This document shows positions 17,799 to 26,758 of a stretch of 64,000 nucleotides of DNA, one piece after another. This DNA is from Streptomyces corallincola (lineage in GTDB: Bacteria; Actinomycetota; Actinomycetes; Streptomycetales; Streptomycetaceae). Within the stretch, counting starts at the first letter, position 1, and each line of letters starts with the position of its first letter. The stretch is from positions 62,001 to 126,000 of the forward strand of contig NZ_JAHRXF010000008.1 of the NCBI RefSeq assembly GCF_019104725.1. Reading direction: 5' to 3'. The translations under genes were made by a program, and so were the position numbers. The notes below the pieces were generated by a model. It made no database searches. It was not told the origin of the DNA and saw nothing but the letters and a program-made list of their open reading frames with translations.

Positions 17799-20195
17799 GT
17801 GGCCGCACAGGTTCAGCAGTCCGCGGATCTCTCGCACCCGCACGCATCCGACTCGGTGCGCGAGCGAGAGATCCGCGTCGAACAGGAACACCTGGACCGG
17901 GTGTACCTCCGCCTGGAGGAGAAGATCCACGAGGCCGAGTTCCTGTTGCGGGACGCCTCCCAGCGCGGCCAGGTCGGCACGCCGGGGGCGCTGGCCGAGC
18001 GGGACGCCCAGGTCTTCCGGGCCGGTATCCACCTGAACCGGCTCAACAACGAGTTCGAGGACTTCCTCTTCGGCCGGATCGACCTCCTCCTCGGCAAGGA
18101 CGGCAAGAAGGGCCCCGACGGCGCCTACACCGCCGTCGAGCCCGCCGAGGGCGCGGTCCGCGAGGACCGTACGGCCGACATCGCCGAGACCCTGCACATC
18201 GGGCGGATCGGCGTGCTCGACGAGGACTACTCACCGCTGGTCATCGACTGGCGGGCGCCCGCCGCCGCGCCGTTCTACCGCTCCACGCCCCGCGACCCCG
18301 GCCGGGTCGTCCGGCGCCGGGTGATCCGCTCCAAGGGACGCCGGGTGCTCGGGGTCGAGGACGACCTGATGCGCCCCGAGCTGACCGCGTCCCTCGACGG
18401 CCGGGAACTCTCCGTCATCGGGGACGGCGCGCTGATGGCCGCGCTCGGCCGGGCGCGCGGCCACACCATGCGGGACATCGTCTCCTCCATCCAGGCCGAA
18501 CAGGACCTGGTCATCCGCGCCCCCGCCGCCTCCGTCACCCTGGTCGAGGGCGGCCCCGGCACTGGCAAGACCGCCGTCGCCCTGCACCGCGCCGCCTACC
18601 TGCTCTACCAGGACCGCAGACGCTACGCGGGCGGCATCCTGATCGTCTCCCCGACACCGCTGCTGGTGGCGTACACCGAGGGCGTGCTGCCCTCCCTGGG
18701 CGAGGAGGGACAGGTCGCCGTCCGCGCCATCGGCTCCCTGGTGGACGGCGCCGAGGCCACCCTCTACGACACCCCGGCCGTGGCCCGTGCCAAGGGCTCC
18801 TCCCGGATGCTGCGCGTGCTGCGCCGGGCCGCACGGGGCGCCCTGGAACTCGGTGCGGGGGGCGGCGCGCCCGTCCCCGCCGACTCCGGCGACCCCGACG
18901 ACTCCTACGACTCCGACGAGCAGGTCACCCCGGCCGCGCAGGGCACGCCGACCCGGCTGCGGGTGGTCGCCTTCGGGCGGCGGCTCGAACTGGAGGCCGC
19001 CGAGCTGGAGCACGTACGCCGGACTGCCCTCGGCGGCACCGCGCCGGTCAACCTGCTGCGCCCGCGCGCCCGCAAGCTGCTGCTGGACGCCCTGTGGGCC
19101 AAGTCCGGCGCGGCCACCCGGCACAGCGACCCCGAACTCGCCGCCGAACTGCGGCTCTCCTTCGACGAGGACGTCACGAGTGAGGACTCCTTCATCGGGT
19201 TCCTCGCCGCCTGGTGGCCCGAGCTGACCCCGCGCGGGGTGCTCGCCGCGATGGCCGACGAGCGGCGCCTCGGCCGCTGGGCCCGCCGCATCCTCAACCC
19301 CGGCGAGGTCCGCCGCGTCGCCCGCTCGCTCCAGCGCGACGGGCACACCGTGCACGACATCGCCCTGCTGGACGAGCTGCACGCGATGCTCGGCGCCCCC
19401 GCCCGCCCCCGCAAGAAGCGCGAGCTGGACCCGCTGGACCACCTCACCGGCCTGGAGGAACTGATGCCGGTGCGCGAGGAGACCCAGCGGGAGCGGGCCG
19501 AACGGCTCGCCCAGGAACGCGTCGAGTACGCGCACGTCATCGTGGACGAGGCGCAGGACCTCACCCCGATGCAGTGGCGCATGGTCGGCCGCCGGGGGCG
19601 GCACGCCACCTGGACCGTGGTCGGCGACCCCGCGCAGTCCTCCTGGTCCGACCCGGACGAGGCGGGCGAGGCCCGCGACGAGGCACTCGGCTCCCGGCCC
19701 CGGCGCCGCTTCCAGCTCACCGTCAACTACCGCAACCCCGCCGAGATCGCCGAGCTGGCCGCCCGCCTCCTCGCCCTCGCCATGCCCGGCGCCGAGGCCC
19801 CCACCGCCGTACGCTCCACCGGTGTCGAACCGCGCTTCGTCACGACGCGGGCGCACGGCTCCGTGGAACGCGCCGTGCGCGCCGAGGCCGAGCGGCTGCT
19901 CGGGCTGGTGGACGGCACGGTCGGCGTGGTCGTGGCGATGAACCGGCGCTCCGAGGCCCGGCGCTGGCTCGCCGGGCTCGGGGACCGGGTGGTCGCGCTC
20001 GGCAGCCTGGAGGCCAAGGGCCTGGAGTACGACGCGACGGTGGTCGTCTCCCCGGCGGAGATCGCGGACGAGTCCCCGGCGGGCCTCAGGGTGCTGTACG
20101 TGGCGCTCACCCGGGCCACCCAGCAGCTCACCGTGGTGTCGGGGGAGCGGGACGAGCCGGACGCGGCGGGCGTCCCGGATCTGCTCCGGGACTGA
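17799..20195 (+). CDS. helD: HelD-type RNA polymerase-recycling ATPase (UvrD/Rep-like)
   Basis: A 798-residue UvrD-family ATPase. An N-terminal coiled coil (about 18-55) resembles the secondary-channel arm of HelD. Walker A GGPGTGKT is at 251-258, Walker B VDEAQD at about 577-583, and motifs AKGLEYD and VALTRA near the C-terminus. HelD proteins are not true helicases; they pry RNA polymerase off DNA or inhibitors, and actinobacterial relatives (HelR) protect against rifamycins. The central insert and coiled coil support HelD over PcrA/UvrD. GTG 17799 has a very strong, close SD within an inverted repeat. Whether this copy is a housekeeping HelD or a HelR-type resistance protein cannot be decided here. 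Confidence 0.9.
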   Translation: MAAQVQQSADLSHPHASDSVREREIRVEQEHLDRVYLRLEEKIHEAEFLLRDASQRGQVGTPGALAERDAQVFRAGIHLNRLNNEFEDFLFGRIDLLLGKDGKKGPDGAYTAVEPAEGAVREDRTADIAETLHIGRIGVLDEDYSPLVIDWRAPAAAPFYRSTPRDPGRVVRRRVIRSKGRRVLGVEDDLMRPELTASLDGRELSVIGDGALMAALGRARGHTMRDIVSSIQAEQDLVIRAPAASVTLVEGGPGTGKTAVALHRAAYLLYQDRRRYAGGILIVSPTPLLVAYTEGVLPSLGEEGQVAVRAIGSLVDGAEATLYDTPAVARAKGSSRMLRVLRRAARGALELGAGGGAPVPADSGDPDDSYDSDEQVTPAAQGTPTRLRVVAFGRRLELEAAELEHVRRTALGGTAPVNLLRPRARKLLLDALWAKSGAATRHSDPELAAELRLSFDEDVTSEDSFIGFLAAWWPELTPRGVLAAMADERRLGRWARRILNPGEVRRVARSLQRDGHTVHDIALLDELHAMLGAPARPRKKRELDPLDHLTGLEELMPVREETQRERAERLAQERVEYAHVIVDEAQDLTPMQWRMVGRRGRHATWTVVGDPAQSSWSDPDEAGEARDEALGSRPRRRFQLTVNYRNPAEIAELAARLLALAMPGAEAPTAVRSTGVEPRFVTTRAHGSVERAVRAEAERLLGLVDGTVGVVVAMNRRSEARRWLAGLGDRVVALGSLEAKGLEYDATVVVSPAEIADESPAGLRVLYVALTRATQQLTVVSGERDEPDAAGVPDLLRD

Positions 20196-20277
20196 ACGGG
20201 TGGCGCGGCGGCGGCGAATTCCGGTGAACCCCGCACAAGGGGAATGGCTTTCGCCGACCGTTTGTTAGCCTGGACGT

Positions 20278-20414
20278 GGCACCGGTTCGATCCAAGCCCC
20301 CGGGCCCAACCTTAGTCGCCACGAGCGACCACTTGCCGCGAGGCGAGCATGGCGGGCCGGTGTCATGAACGTGGGAGGCCCACGTCACCCCAGGGTGACG
20401 TGGGCCTCCTTTTT
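20278..20414 (+). ncRNA. Candidate small RNA between helD and the malic-enzyme gene
   Basis: The 370-bp gap contains a -10-like TTAGCCT about 10 nt upstream of 20278, a stretch with several GC-rich complementary segments, and a textbook intrinsic terminator (stem 20374-20390 with 20393-20409 minus loop bases, then TTTTT at 20410-20414). A terminator over 170 nt after helD, preceded by its own possible promoter, suggests a separate transcript of about 135 nt. I recall small RNAs reported from this gap in S. coelicolor, but cannot verify it. The alternative is a long helD 3' UTR. Confidence 0.5.
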
Positions 20415-20564
20415 CGCGTGCCGCGCCGCTTCCGCCGCCGTATCTCCGGGCCGTGCGGCTGTGAACAAAACAACCTCAATCCGGGGCGGCTACCACGTAC
20501 TCGGCGGTAGGTGCGACGATCGGACGGCACAACACGCGACACGGTGAAAGCAGAGGAAGTCGGC

Positions 20565-21980
20565 ATGGCAACGGCGCCCAGCGTCTCCTACTCGATGACC
20601 ATCCGGCTGGAGGTGCCCGCGAGCGGAACCGCGGTCTCGCAGCTCACCACCGCCGTGGAGGCGTCCGGCGGCTCGGTGACCGGCCTCGATGTCACCGCCT
20701 CGGGCCACGAGAAGCTCCGTATCGACGTCACCATCGCGGCCAGCTCCACCGCGCACGCCGACCAGATCGTCCAGCAGCTGCGCGGCATCGAGGGCGTCAC
20801 CCTCGGCAAGGTCTCCGACCGTACGTTCCTGATGCACCTCGGCGGCAAGATCGAGATGCAGTCCAAGCACCCCATCCGCAACCGTGACGACCTCTCGATG
20901 GTCTACACGCCCGGTGTGGCGCGGGTCTGCATGGCCATCGCGGAGAACCCCGAGGACGCCCGGCGGCTGACCATCAAGCGCAACTCCGTCGCGGTCGTCA
21001 CCGACGGCTCGGCGGTGCTCGGCCTCGGCAACATCGGCCCCAAGGCCGCGCTGCCGGTCATGGAGGGCAAGGCCGCCCTGTTCAAGCGGTTCGCGGGCAT
21101 CGACGCCTGGCCGCTCTGCCTGGACACCCAGGACACCGACGCCATCGTGGAGATCGTCAAGGCCATCGCCCCCGGCTTCGCGGGCATCAACCTGGAGGAC
21201 ATCTCCGCGCCCCGCTGCTTCGAGATCGAGGCCCGGCTGCGCGAGGCGCTGGACATCCCCGTCTTCCACGACGACCAGCACGGCACCGCGATCGTGGTGC
21301 TGGCCGCGCTGACCAACGCGCTGCGCGTCACCGGCAAGTCGATGGAGAGCATCCGGGTCGTCATGTCCGGCGCGGGCGCGGCGGGCACGGCCATCCTGAA
21401 GCTGCTGCTGGCGGCCGGGGTGAAGAACGCGGTCGTCGCCGACATCCACGGCGTGGTGCACGCGGACCGCGAGGACCTGGTGGCCGCGTCCGCCGACTCG
21501 CCGCTGCGCTGGATCGCGGACAACACCAACCCCGAGGGCCTCACCGGCACCCTCAAGGAGGCCGTGCGCGGCGCGGACGTGTTCATCGGCGTCTCGGCGC
21601 CCAACGTCCTCGACGGCGACGACGTGGCCGCGATGGCCGACGGCGCCATCGTGTTCGCGCTGGCGAACCCGGACCCCGAGGTGGAGCCCGCGGTCGCCCG
21701 TCAGACCGCCGCCGTGGTGGCCACCGGCCGCTCCGACTTCCCCAATCAGATCAACAACGTGCTGGTCTTTCCGGGTGTCTTCCGCGGCCTGCTGGACGCC
21801 CAGTCCCGCACCGTCAACACCCAGATGATGCTGGCCGCCGCGACGGCGCTGGCCGACGTGGTCGGCGAGGACGAGCTGAACCCGAACTACATCATCCCCA
21901 GCGTCTTCAACGACAAGGTCGCCGGTGCCGTCGCCGGTGCCGTCAGCGAGGCCGCGCGGGCGGCGGGCGCCGCTTCCTGA
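20565..21980 (+). CDS. NAD-dependent malic enzyme with N-terminal ACT domain
   Basis: Oxidative decarboxylation of malate to pyruvate. The 471-residue protein begins with an ACT-like regulatory domain (about 8-85). The malic N-domain follows (about 100-270; SMVYTPGVARVC, then FHDDQHGTAIV with the metal-binding acidic residues), and then an NAD-binding domain (GAGAAGTA near residue 287). The length and ACT extension fit the actinobacterial NAD-type enzyme. ATG 20565 has GAGGAA 7 nt upstream; the open frame further upstream is non-coding. ACT domains usually bind amino acids, so feedback control is likely; the ligand is unknown. Confidence 0.92.
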   Translation: MATAPSVSYSMTIRLEVPASGTAVSQLTTAVEASGGSVTGLDVTASGHEKLRIDVTIAASSTAHADQIVQQLRGIEGVTLGKVSDRTFLMHLGGKIEMQSKHPIRNRDDLSMVYTPGVARVCMAIAENPEDARRLTIKRNSVAVVTDGSAVLGLGNIGPKAALPVMEGKAALFKRFAGIDAWPLCLDTQDTDAIVEIVKAIAPGFAGINLEDISAPRCFEIEARLREALDIPVFHDDQHGTAIVVLAALTNALRVTGKSMESIRVVMSGAGAAGTAILKLLLAAGVKNAVVADIHGVVHADREDLVAASADSPLRWIADNTNPEGLTGTLKEAVRGADVFIGVSAPNVLDGDDVAAMADGAIVFALANPDPEVEPAVARQTAAVVATGRSDFPNQINNVLVFPGVFRGLLDAQSRTVNTQMMLAAATALADVVGEDELNPNYIIPSVFNDKVAGAVAGAVSEAARAAGAAS

Positions 21981-22272
21981 CCCCCCTGCCCCGCCCGTCG
22001 CGCCGTCCAGGACGCCGTGCCGTAGGGTCGGGGGCGGTGAGCGGCGGCCGGCGCACCGGCGCGTCGCGGAACCCCCGACCGGCGGACGCCCTCTAGGGTG
22101 ACGGCCGAGCAGGCGCTCCTCGTGTGACTCCCCAGGGTGGTCTCACGACTCCTACGGGTGCCGGATTGGCTTTCGCGCCGCAGGTAGGGGCAGGATGCGT
22201 CTTCGGGCGCGAGCGCATCGGCATCGATCTCACCTCACGCCTACACGGCAAGAAGAACACGGGAGTAAGAAC

Positions 22273-22554
22273 ATGAACCGCAGTGAGCTGGTGGCCGCGC
22301 TGGCCGACCGCGCCGAGGTGACCCGCAAGGACGCCGACGCCGTTCTGGCCGCGTTCGCCGACGTCGTCGGCGACATCGTCTCCAAGGGCGACGAGAAGGT
22401 CACCATCCCCGGCTTCCTGACCTTCGAGCGCACCCACCGTGCCGCTCGTACCGCGCGCAACCCGCAGACCGGTGAGCCGATCAACATCCCGGCCGGCTTC
22501 AGCGTGAAGGTCTCCGCGGGCTCGAAGCTCAAGGAAGCCGCCAAGGGCAAGTGA
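22273..22554 (+). CDS. hupA: DNA-binding protein HU
   Basis: A 93-residue HU-family nucleoid protein. The sequence carries the family helix MNRSELVAALADRAEVTRKDADAVL, the motif GDEKVTIPGFLTFE, and the DNA-wrapping arm (RTARNPQTGEPINIPAG). It lacks the long Lys/Ala-rich C-terminal tail of HupS, so it matches the vegetative HupA of streptomycetes. ATG 22273 follows GGGAG by 7 nt. The ~290-nt upstream gap suggests its own promoter. It is convergent with murA across an 18-bp terminator hairpin. Confidence 0.95.
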   Translation: MNRSELVAALADRAEVTRKDADAVLAAFADVVGDIVSKGDEKVTIPGFLTFERTHRAARTARNPQTGEPINIPAGFSVKVSAGSKLKEAAKGK

Positions 22555-22632
22555 CGTTCCGCTGACAGCGCCGGTTCACCCGCGCGGGTTTCCGCGCCCC
22601 TGACCGGGCGCCTCGGCGTGAGACGTTCCAGA

Positions 22633-22675
22633 AAATGGGCGGTCCCCCCTGATCGACAGGGGGGACCGCCCATTT
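22633..22675. terminator. Bidirectional terminator between hupA and murA
   Basis: Eighteen-base-pair perfect stem (22633-22650 with 22658-22675), 7-nt loop, A-tract on one side and T-tract on the other, so it can serve both convergent genes. Confidence 0.95.
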
Positions 22676-22696
22676 CGCGTGTTCGCGTGCCCGGGG

Positions 22697-24037
22697 TCAG
22701 CCGAGGGCCTTGCCGGGGAGTTCGACCTTGGCGCCGAGTTCCACGAGCTTCTCCATGAAGTTCTCGTAGCCGCGGTTGATGAGGTCGATGCCGTGGACGC
22801 GGGACGTGCCCTCGGCGGCGAGGGCGGCGATGAGGTAGGAGAAGCCGCCGCGCAGGTCGGGGATGACGAGGTCGGCGCCCTGGAGCTTGGTGGGGCCGGA
22901 GACGACCGCCGAGTGGAGGAAGTTGCGCTGGCCGAAGCGGCAGTCGGAGCCGCCCAGGCACTCGCGGTAGAGCTGGATGTGGGCGCCCATCTGGTTCAGC
23001 GCCGAGGTGAAGCCGAGCCGGGACTCGTACACCGTCTCGTGGATGATGGACAGCCCGGTGGCCTGGGTCAGCGCGACGACCAGCGGCTGCTGCCAGTCGG
23101 TCTGGAAGCCGGGGTGGACGTCCGTCTCCAGCGCGATGGACTTGAGCTGGCCGCCGGGGTGCCAGAAGCGGATGCCCTCGTCGTCGATCTCGAAGGCACC
23201 GCCCACCTTGCGGTAGGTGTTGAGGAACGTCATCATCGAGCGCTGCTGGGCGCCGCGGATGTAGATGTTGCCGTTGGTGGCCAGCGCCGCCGACGCCCAG
23301 GACGCGGCCTCCAGGCGGTCCGGGAGGGCCGCGTGGGTGTAGCCGCCGAGCTGGTCCACACCGGTGATGCGGATGGTGCGGTCGGTGTCCATCGCGATGA
23401 TCGCGCCCATCTTCTGCAGTACGCAGATGAGGTCCTCGATCTCCGGCTCGACCGCCGCGTTGGACAGCTCCGTGACGCCCTCCGCCAGCACGGCGGTGAG
23501 CAGCACCTGCTCGGTGGCGCCGACCGAGGGGTAGGGCAGCCGGATCTTGGTGCCGCGCAGCCGCTGCGGGGCCTCCAGGTACTGACCGTCCGCGCGCTTC
23601 TCGATGACCGCGCCGAACTGCCGCAGCACGTCGAAGTGGAAGTCGATGGGACGGCCGCCGATGTCGCAGCCGCCGAGGCCGGGGATGAACGCGTGGCCGA
23701 GGCGGTGCAGCAGCGGCCCGCAGAACAGGATCGGGATGCGGCTGGAACCGGCGTGCGCGTCGATGTCGGCGACGTTGGCGCTCTCCACGCGGGTCGGGTC
23801 CATCACCAGCTCGCCGGGCTCCTCGCCGGGCCGGACCGTCACCCCGTGCAGTTGGAGCAGGCCGCGTACGACGCGCACGTCGCGGATGTCCGGTACGTTG
23901 CGCAGCCGGCTCGGCGCGCTGCCCAGCAGGGCCGCGACCATCGCCTTCGGCACGAGGTTCTTCGCGCCGCGGACACGGATTTCGCCCTCCAGCGGGGTTC
24001 CGCCGTGGACAAGCAGGACATCGTCGTTGACGGTCAT
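22697..24037 (-). CDS. murA: UDP-N-acetylglucosamine 1-carboxyvinyltransferase MurA
   Basis: Transfers enolpyruvate from PEP to UDP-GlcNAc, the first committed step of peptidoglycan synthesis in the cytoplasm. The 446-residue product shows the N-terminal GAKNLVPKAMVAALL (K26, N27). The fosfomycin-reactive Cys (C124) lies in the loop GLGGCDIGGRPID, and the GATEQVLLTA block lies mid-protein. The Cys is retained, so fosfomycin sensitivity is not excluded by this residue. ATG 24037 begins the conserved N-terminus. It is transcribed towards hupA and ends at the shared terminator. Confidence 0.95.
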   Translation of the reverse strand: MTVNDDVLLVHGGTPLEGEIRVRGAKNLVPKAMVAALLGSAPSRLRNVPDIRDVRVVRGLLQLHGVTVRPGEEPGELVMDPTRVESANVADIDAHAGSSRIPILFCGPLLHRLGHAFIPGLGGCDIGGRPIDFHFDVLRQFGAVIEKRADGQYLEAPQRLRGTKIRLPYPSVGATEQVLLTAVLAEGVTELSNAAVEPEIEDLICVLQKMGAIIAMDTDRTIRITGVDQLGGYTHAALPDRLEAASWASAALATNGNIYIRGAQQRSMMTFLNTYRKVGGAFEIDDEGIRFWHPGGQLKSIALETDVHPGFQTDWQQPLVVALTQATGLSIIHETVYESRLGFTSALNQMGAHIQLYRECLGGSDCRFGQRNFLHSAVVSGPTKLQGADLVIPDLRGGFSYLIAALAAEGTSRVHGIDLINRGYENFMEKLVELGAKVELPGKALG

Positions 24038-24313
24038 GGATCTCGCGTTCCGAAGAGTCGGGCAGGGATCGGCCGGTCACATTGCGCAGGGGCCGGGAAG
24101 ACAGGGTAAACGCCGATCACCCCCGTCTTGTTAGCCCGCGGGCCGCCGGGTCGCGTCATAGGTCTGTCACAACACGAAACGTTATGAACCGGACGCGTCG
24201 GGTCACCGGCGCGGCGTGTGCGCCGTACGTGCTCCCTGCCGCCCCCCGGCACCCTCGCCCGGCCGGGGCGGATCGCCTCCCGGTGCGGGGCGGGATGCGG
24301 GATCATGGCAGGC

Positions 24314-24874
24314 ATGACCGAGGTGTCCTCGCTCACGGGGCGGCTGCTCGTGGCCACACCCGCCCTGGCGGACCCGAACTTCGACCGCGCGGTGGTGCTG
24401 CTCCTCGACCACGACGAGGAGGGCTCCCTCGGTGTCGTCCTCAACCGGCCCACCCCGGTCGGCGTCGGCGACATCCTCCAGGGCTGGGCCGAGCTGGCCG
24501 GTGAGCCCGGTGTGGTCTTCCAGGGCGGTCCGGTGTCGCTGGACTCGGCGCTCGGGGTGGCGGTGATCCCCGGCGGCGCCGGGCCGCTGGGCTGGCGGCG
24601 GGTGCACGGGGCGATCGGCCTGGTGGACCTGGAGACCCCGCCCGAGCTGCTGGCCGCCGCGCTCGGCTCGCTCAGGATCTTCGCCGGGTACGCGGGCTGG
24701 GGGCCGGGCCAGCTGGAGGACGAGCTGTCCCAGGGTGCCTGGTACGTGGTGGAGTCCGAGCCCGGTGACGTGTCCTCCCCGGCGCCCGAGCGGCTGTGGC
24801 GGGCGGTGCTGCGGCGGCAGCGCGGTGAGCTGGCGATGCTGGCGACCTATCCGGAGGACCCGTCGCTCAACTGA
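24314..24874 (+). CDS. YqgE/AlgH family protein
   Basis: A 186-residue member of the UPF0301 family with typical blocks SLTGRLLVATPALADPNFDRAVV, LVLNRP-type GVVLNRPT, FQGGPVS and IFAGYAGWGPGQLEDEL. The biochemical function of the family is not established. ATG 24314 (MTEVSSLTG) gives the usual start; ATG 24305 would add three residues. It is divergent from murA across about 275 bp in which I see no clear promoter. Confidence 0.88.
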   Translation: MTEVSSLTGRLLVATPALADPNFDRAVVLLLDHDEEGSLGVVLNRPTPVGVGDILQGWAELAGEPGVVFQGGPVSLDSALGVAVIPGGAGPLGWRRVHGAIGLVDLETPPELLAAALGSLRIFAGYAGWGPGQLEDELSQGAWYVVESEPGDVSSPAPERLWRAVLRRQRGELAMLATYPEDPSLN

Positions 24875-24904
24875 CGGCCGCGCGCTTCAGTACCCTTGGC
24901 TCCC

Positions 24905-25186
24905 ATGAGCACTCAGGAGCCCGAGCGCGGGTCTGGTACGGGAACCCTCGTAGAGCCGACGCCGCAGGTGTCCCACGGCGACGGCGATCACGAGCGCTTC
25001 GCCCATTACGTCCAGAAGGACAAGATCATGGCGAGCGCCCTCGACGGGACCCCCGTCGTCGCGCTCTGCGGCAAGGTGTGGGTGCCCGGCCGGGACCCGA
25101 AGAAGTACCCGGTGTGCCCCATGTGCAAGGAGATCTACGAGTCGATGAGCAAGGGCGGCGACGGGGACGGCGACAAGAAGAAGTAG
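24905..25186 (+). CDS. DUF3039 family protein
   Basis: A 93-residue actinobacterial protein. The central region (HERFAHYVQKDKIMASALDGTPVVALCGKVW) ends with a CPMC motif, so the Cys of ALCG together with CPMC could bind a metal, as in treble-clef proteins. The tail is Gly/Asp/Lys-rich. A TACCCT hexamer (24891-24896) ends 8 nt before the ATG and there is no SD, which suggests a leaderless message. Function unknown. Confidence 0.87.
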   Translation: MSTQEPERGSGTGTLVEPTPQVSHGDGDHERFAHYVQKDKIMASALDGTPVVALCGKVWVPGRDPKKYPVCPMCKEIYESMSKGGDGDGDKKK

Positions 25187-25252
25187 GCCCCCGGCCCCGG
25201 CCCCGCCCCCGGCGGAAGGCCCCCGGCCCCCGACGTCCGGCCCCTGTTGTCC

Positions 25253-25296
25253 GGAAGGCCCCCGAAGCGCGTGCCCGCGCGTTCCGGGGGCCTTCC
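25253..25296 (+). terminator. Terminator after the DUF3039 gene
   Basis: Perfect 12-bp outer stem (25253-25264 with 25285-25296) around a GC-rich loop that can itself fold (GCGCG...CGCGC). It is the main feature of the ~280-nt gap before the ABC importer operon. Confidence 0.82.
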
Positions 25297-25431
25297 GCTT
25301 GCGCGTCCGCTTCCGGTTCCCGCCCTCCGGTCCCGTTTTCCGGTCACAGAGTGGTGGAGACCTCTTGTCGTCGTGTTCATGTTCTTCATAGCCTCCGTGG
25401 AGTTGTGCAGAGCGAAACAGTCATTGCACAT

Positions 25432-25439
25432 GTTGCAAC
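25432..25439 (+). promoter_or_regulatory. LacI-like operator half-sites upstream of the sugar importer
   Basis: GTTGCAAC is a perfect palindrome, and a second TTGCA unit lies at 25424-25428. TTGCAA-type sites are typical of LacI/GalR regulators. It lies 26 nt before the binding-protein start, where a repressor would block transcription. No regulator gene is adjacent. Confidence 0.4.
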
Positions 25440-25465
25440 GTGCTCACTCTCCGGAGGAACGCTCC

Positions 25466-26758
25466 ATGAAGCCGTACGTCCCACTCGCCGCGCTGCTCAC
25501 CCTCGCCGTAGCGACCGCGTGCGCCCCCCAGTCCTCGTCCAACTCCGCCTCGGGCAAGGACGAGAAGTCCGGCACCGTACGCGTCTGGCTGTTCCAGGAG
25601 GTCGGCAACGCGCCCAAGCAGAAGGTCGTGGACGCGGTCGTCGCGGACTTCCGCAAGGCGCACGCGGGCACCAAGGTGTCCGTCGAGTACATCCCGGTCG
25701 AGACCCGCGCCCAGCGCGTCAAGGCCGCCTTCAACGACCCGGCCTCCGCGCCCGACATCATGGAGTTCGGCAACACCGACACCGCCGGATACGTCCACGA
25801 CGGCGGACTCCTCGACATCACCAAGGAGTTCGCGGCCTGGAACGAGGCCAAGAGCACCGACCCGACGGCCCGCCAGTCCGTCACCGTGGACGGCAAGGTC
25901 TACGGCGCGCCCTACTACGTCGGGGTCCGCGCGCTCTACTACCGCACCGACGTGTTCAAGGAGCTGGGCCTGAAGCCCCCGGCCACCCTGGCCGAACTCG
26001 CCACCACCGCCCGCGCGATCCACGCCGCCAGACCCGGCATGTACGGCCTCGCGGTCGGCGGCGCCTACACCTACGGCGCCATGCCGTTCATCTGGGCCAA
26101 CGGCGGCGACCTGGCCACCGGCAAGGACGGCTCGTACGCCTCGGCCATCGACAGCGCCGCCGCGCGCAAGGGCATCAAGGAGTACACGAGCCTGTTCGGC
26201 GCCGCCAACTGCCCGGCCGCCAAGTGCGCCGGTATGGGCGGCAACGACACGGTGACCGCGTTCGCCGGGGGCAAGGCGGGCATGGCCATCGGCGGCGACT
26301 TCAGCCACGCGGCCGTGGAGGCGGGCTCGGTCGGGGGCAAGTACGCCGTCGTCCCGCTGCCCGGTGTGGAGAAGGGCACCATCGCCCCGGCCTTCGCGGG
26401 CGGCAACAACATCGGCGTGCTCAAGAGCACCCGGCACCGCACGCTCGCCGTGGACCTGATGGAGCGGCTCGCGGGCAAGAAGACGCAGGCCGAACTCTTC
26501 GACGCGATGGGCTTCCTGCCCACCTTCACCGACGTGCGCGACCAGGCGGCGACCCGGCAGCCGTTCGTGAAGCCGTTCGTCGCCACCCTCGCGGCCGGTG
26601 CCAAGTTCGTGCCCGCATCCCCCGCCTGGTCGCAGATCGACTCCTCGCTGGTGCTGCCGACCATGTTCCAGGAGATCGTCAGCGGCAAGAAGAGCGTGGA
26701 CGCCGCCTCCCAGTCCGCCGCGACCAGGATGAACGACGCGTTCGGCTCCGCCGGGTGA
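25466..26758 (+). CDS. Sugar ABC transporter substrate-binding lipoprotein
   Basis: A 430-residue family-1 extracellular solute-binding protein. The signal peptide ends in a lipobox (VATAC, Cys at about residue 19), so the mature protein is lipid-anchored. Conserved features include the N-terminal VRVWLFQEV, a PDIMEFGNTD block and the hinge region GAPYYVGVRALYYR. ATG 25466 has GGAGGAA 8 nt upstream. It is the first gene of an operon with two permeases and a GH20 hexosaminidase, which suggests N-acetylated chito-oligosaccharides as substrate; that is context inference. No ATPase is encoded here, so the importer probably uses a shared MsiK-type ATPase. Confidence 0.9.
   Translation: MKPYVPLAALLTLAVATACAPQSSSNSASGKDEKSGTVRVWLFQEVGNAPKQKVVDAVVADFRKAHAGTKVSVEYIPVETRAQRVKAAFNDPASAPDIMEFGNTDTAGYVHDGGLLDITKEFAAWNEAKSTDPTARQSVTVDGKVYGAPYYVGVRALYYRTDVFKELGLKPPATLAELATTARAIHAARPGMYGLAVGGAYTYGAMPFIWANGGDLATGKDGSYASAIDSAAARKGIKEYTSLFGAANCPAAKCAGMGGNDTVTAFAGGKAGMAIGGDFSHAAVEAGSVGGKYAVVPLPGVEKGTIAPAFAGGNNIGVLKSTRHRTLAVDLMERLAGKKTQAELFDAMGFLPTFTDVRDQAATRQPFVKPFVATLAAGAKFVPASPAWSQIDSSLVLPTMFQEIVSGKKSVDAASQSAATRMNDAFGSAG

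Noticed and set aside
22679..24109. Long open frame on the plus strand antisense to murA
   Set aside because: The antisense frame is rich in Val/Asp/Arg and has no recognisable motif; murA itself has full motif support.
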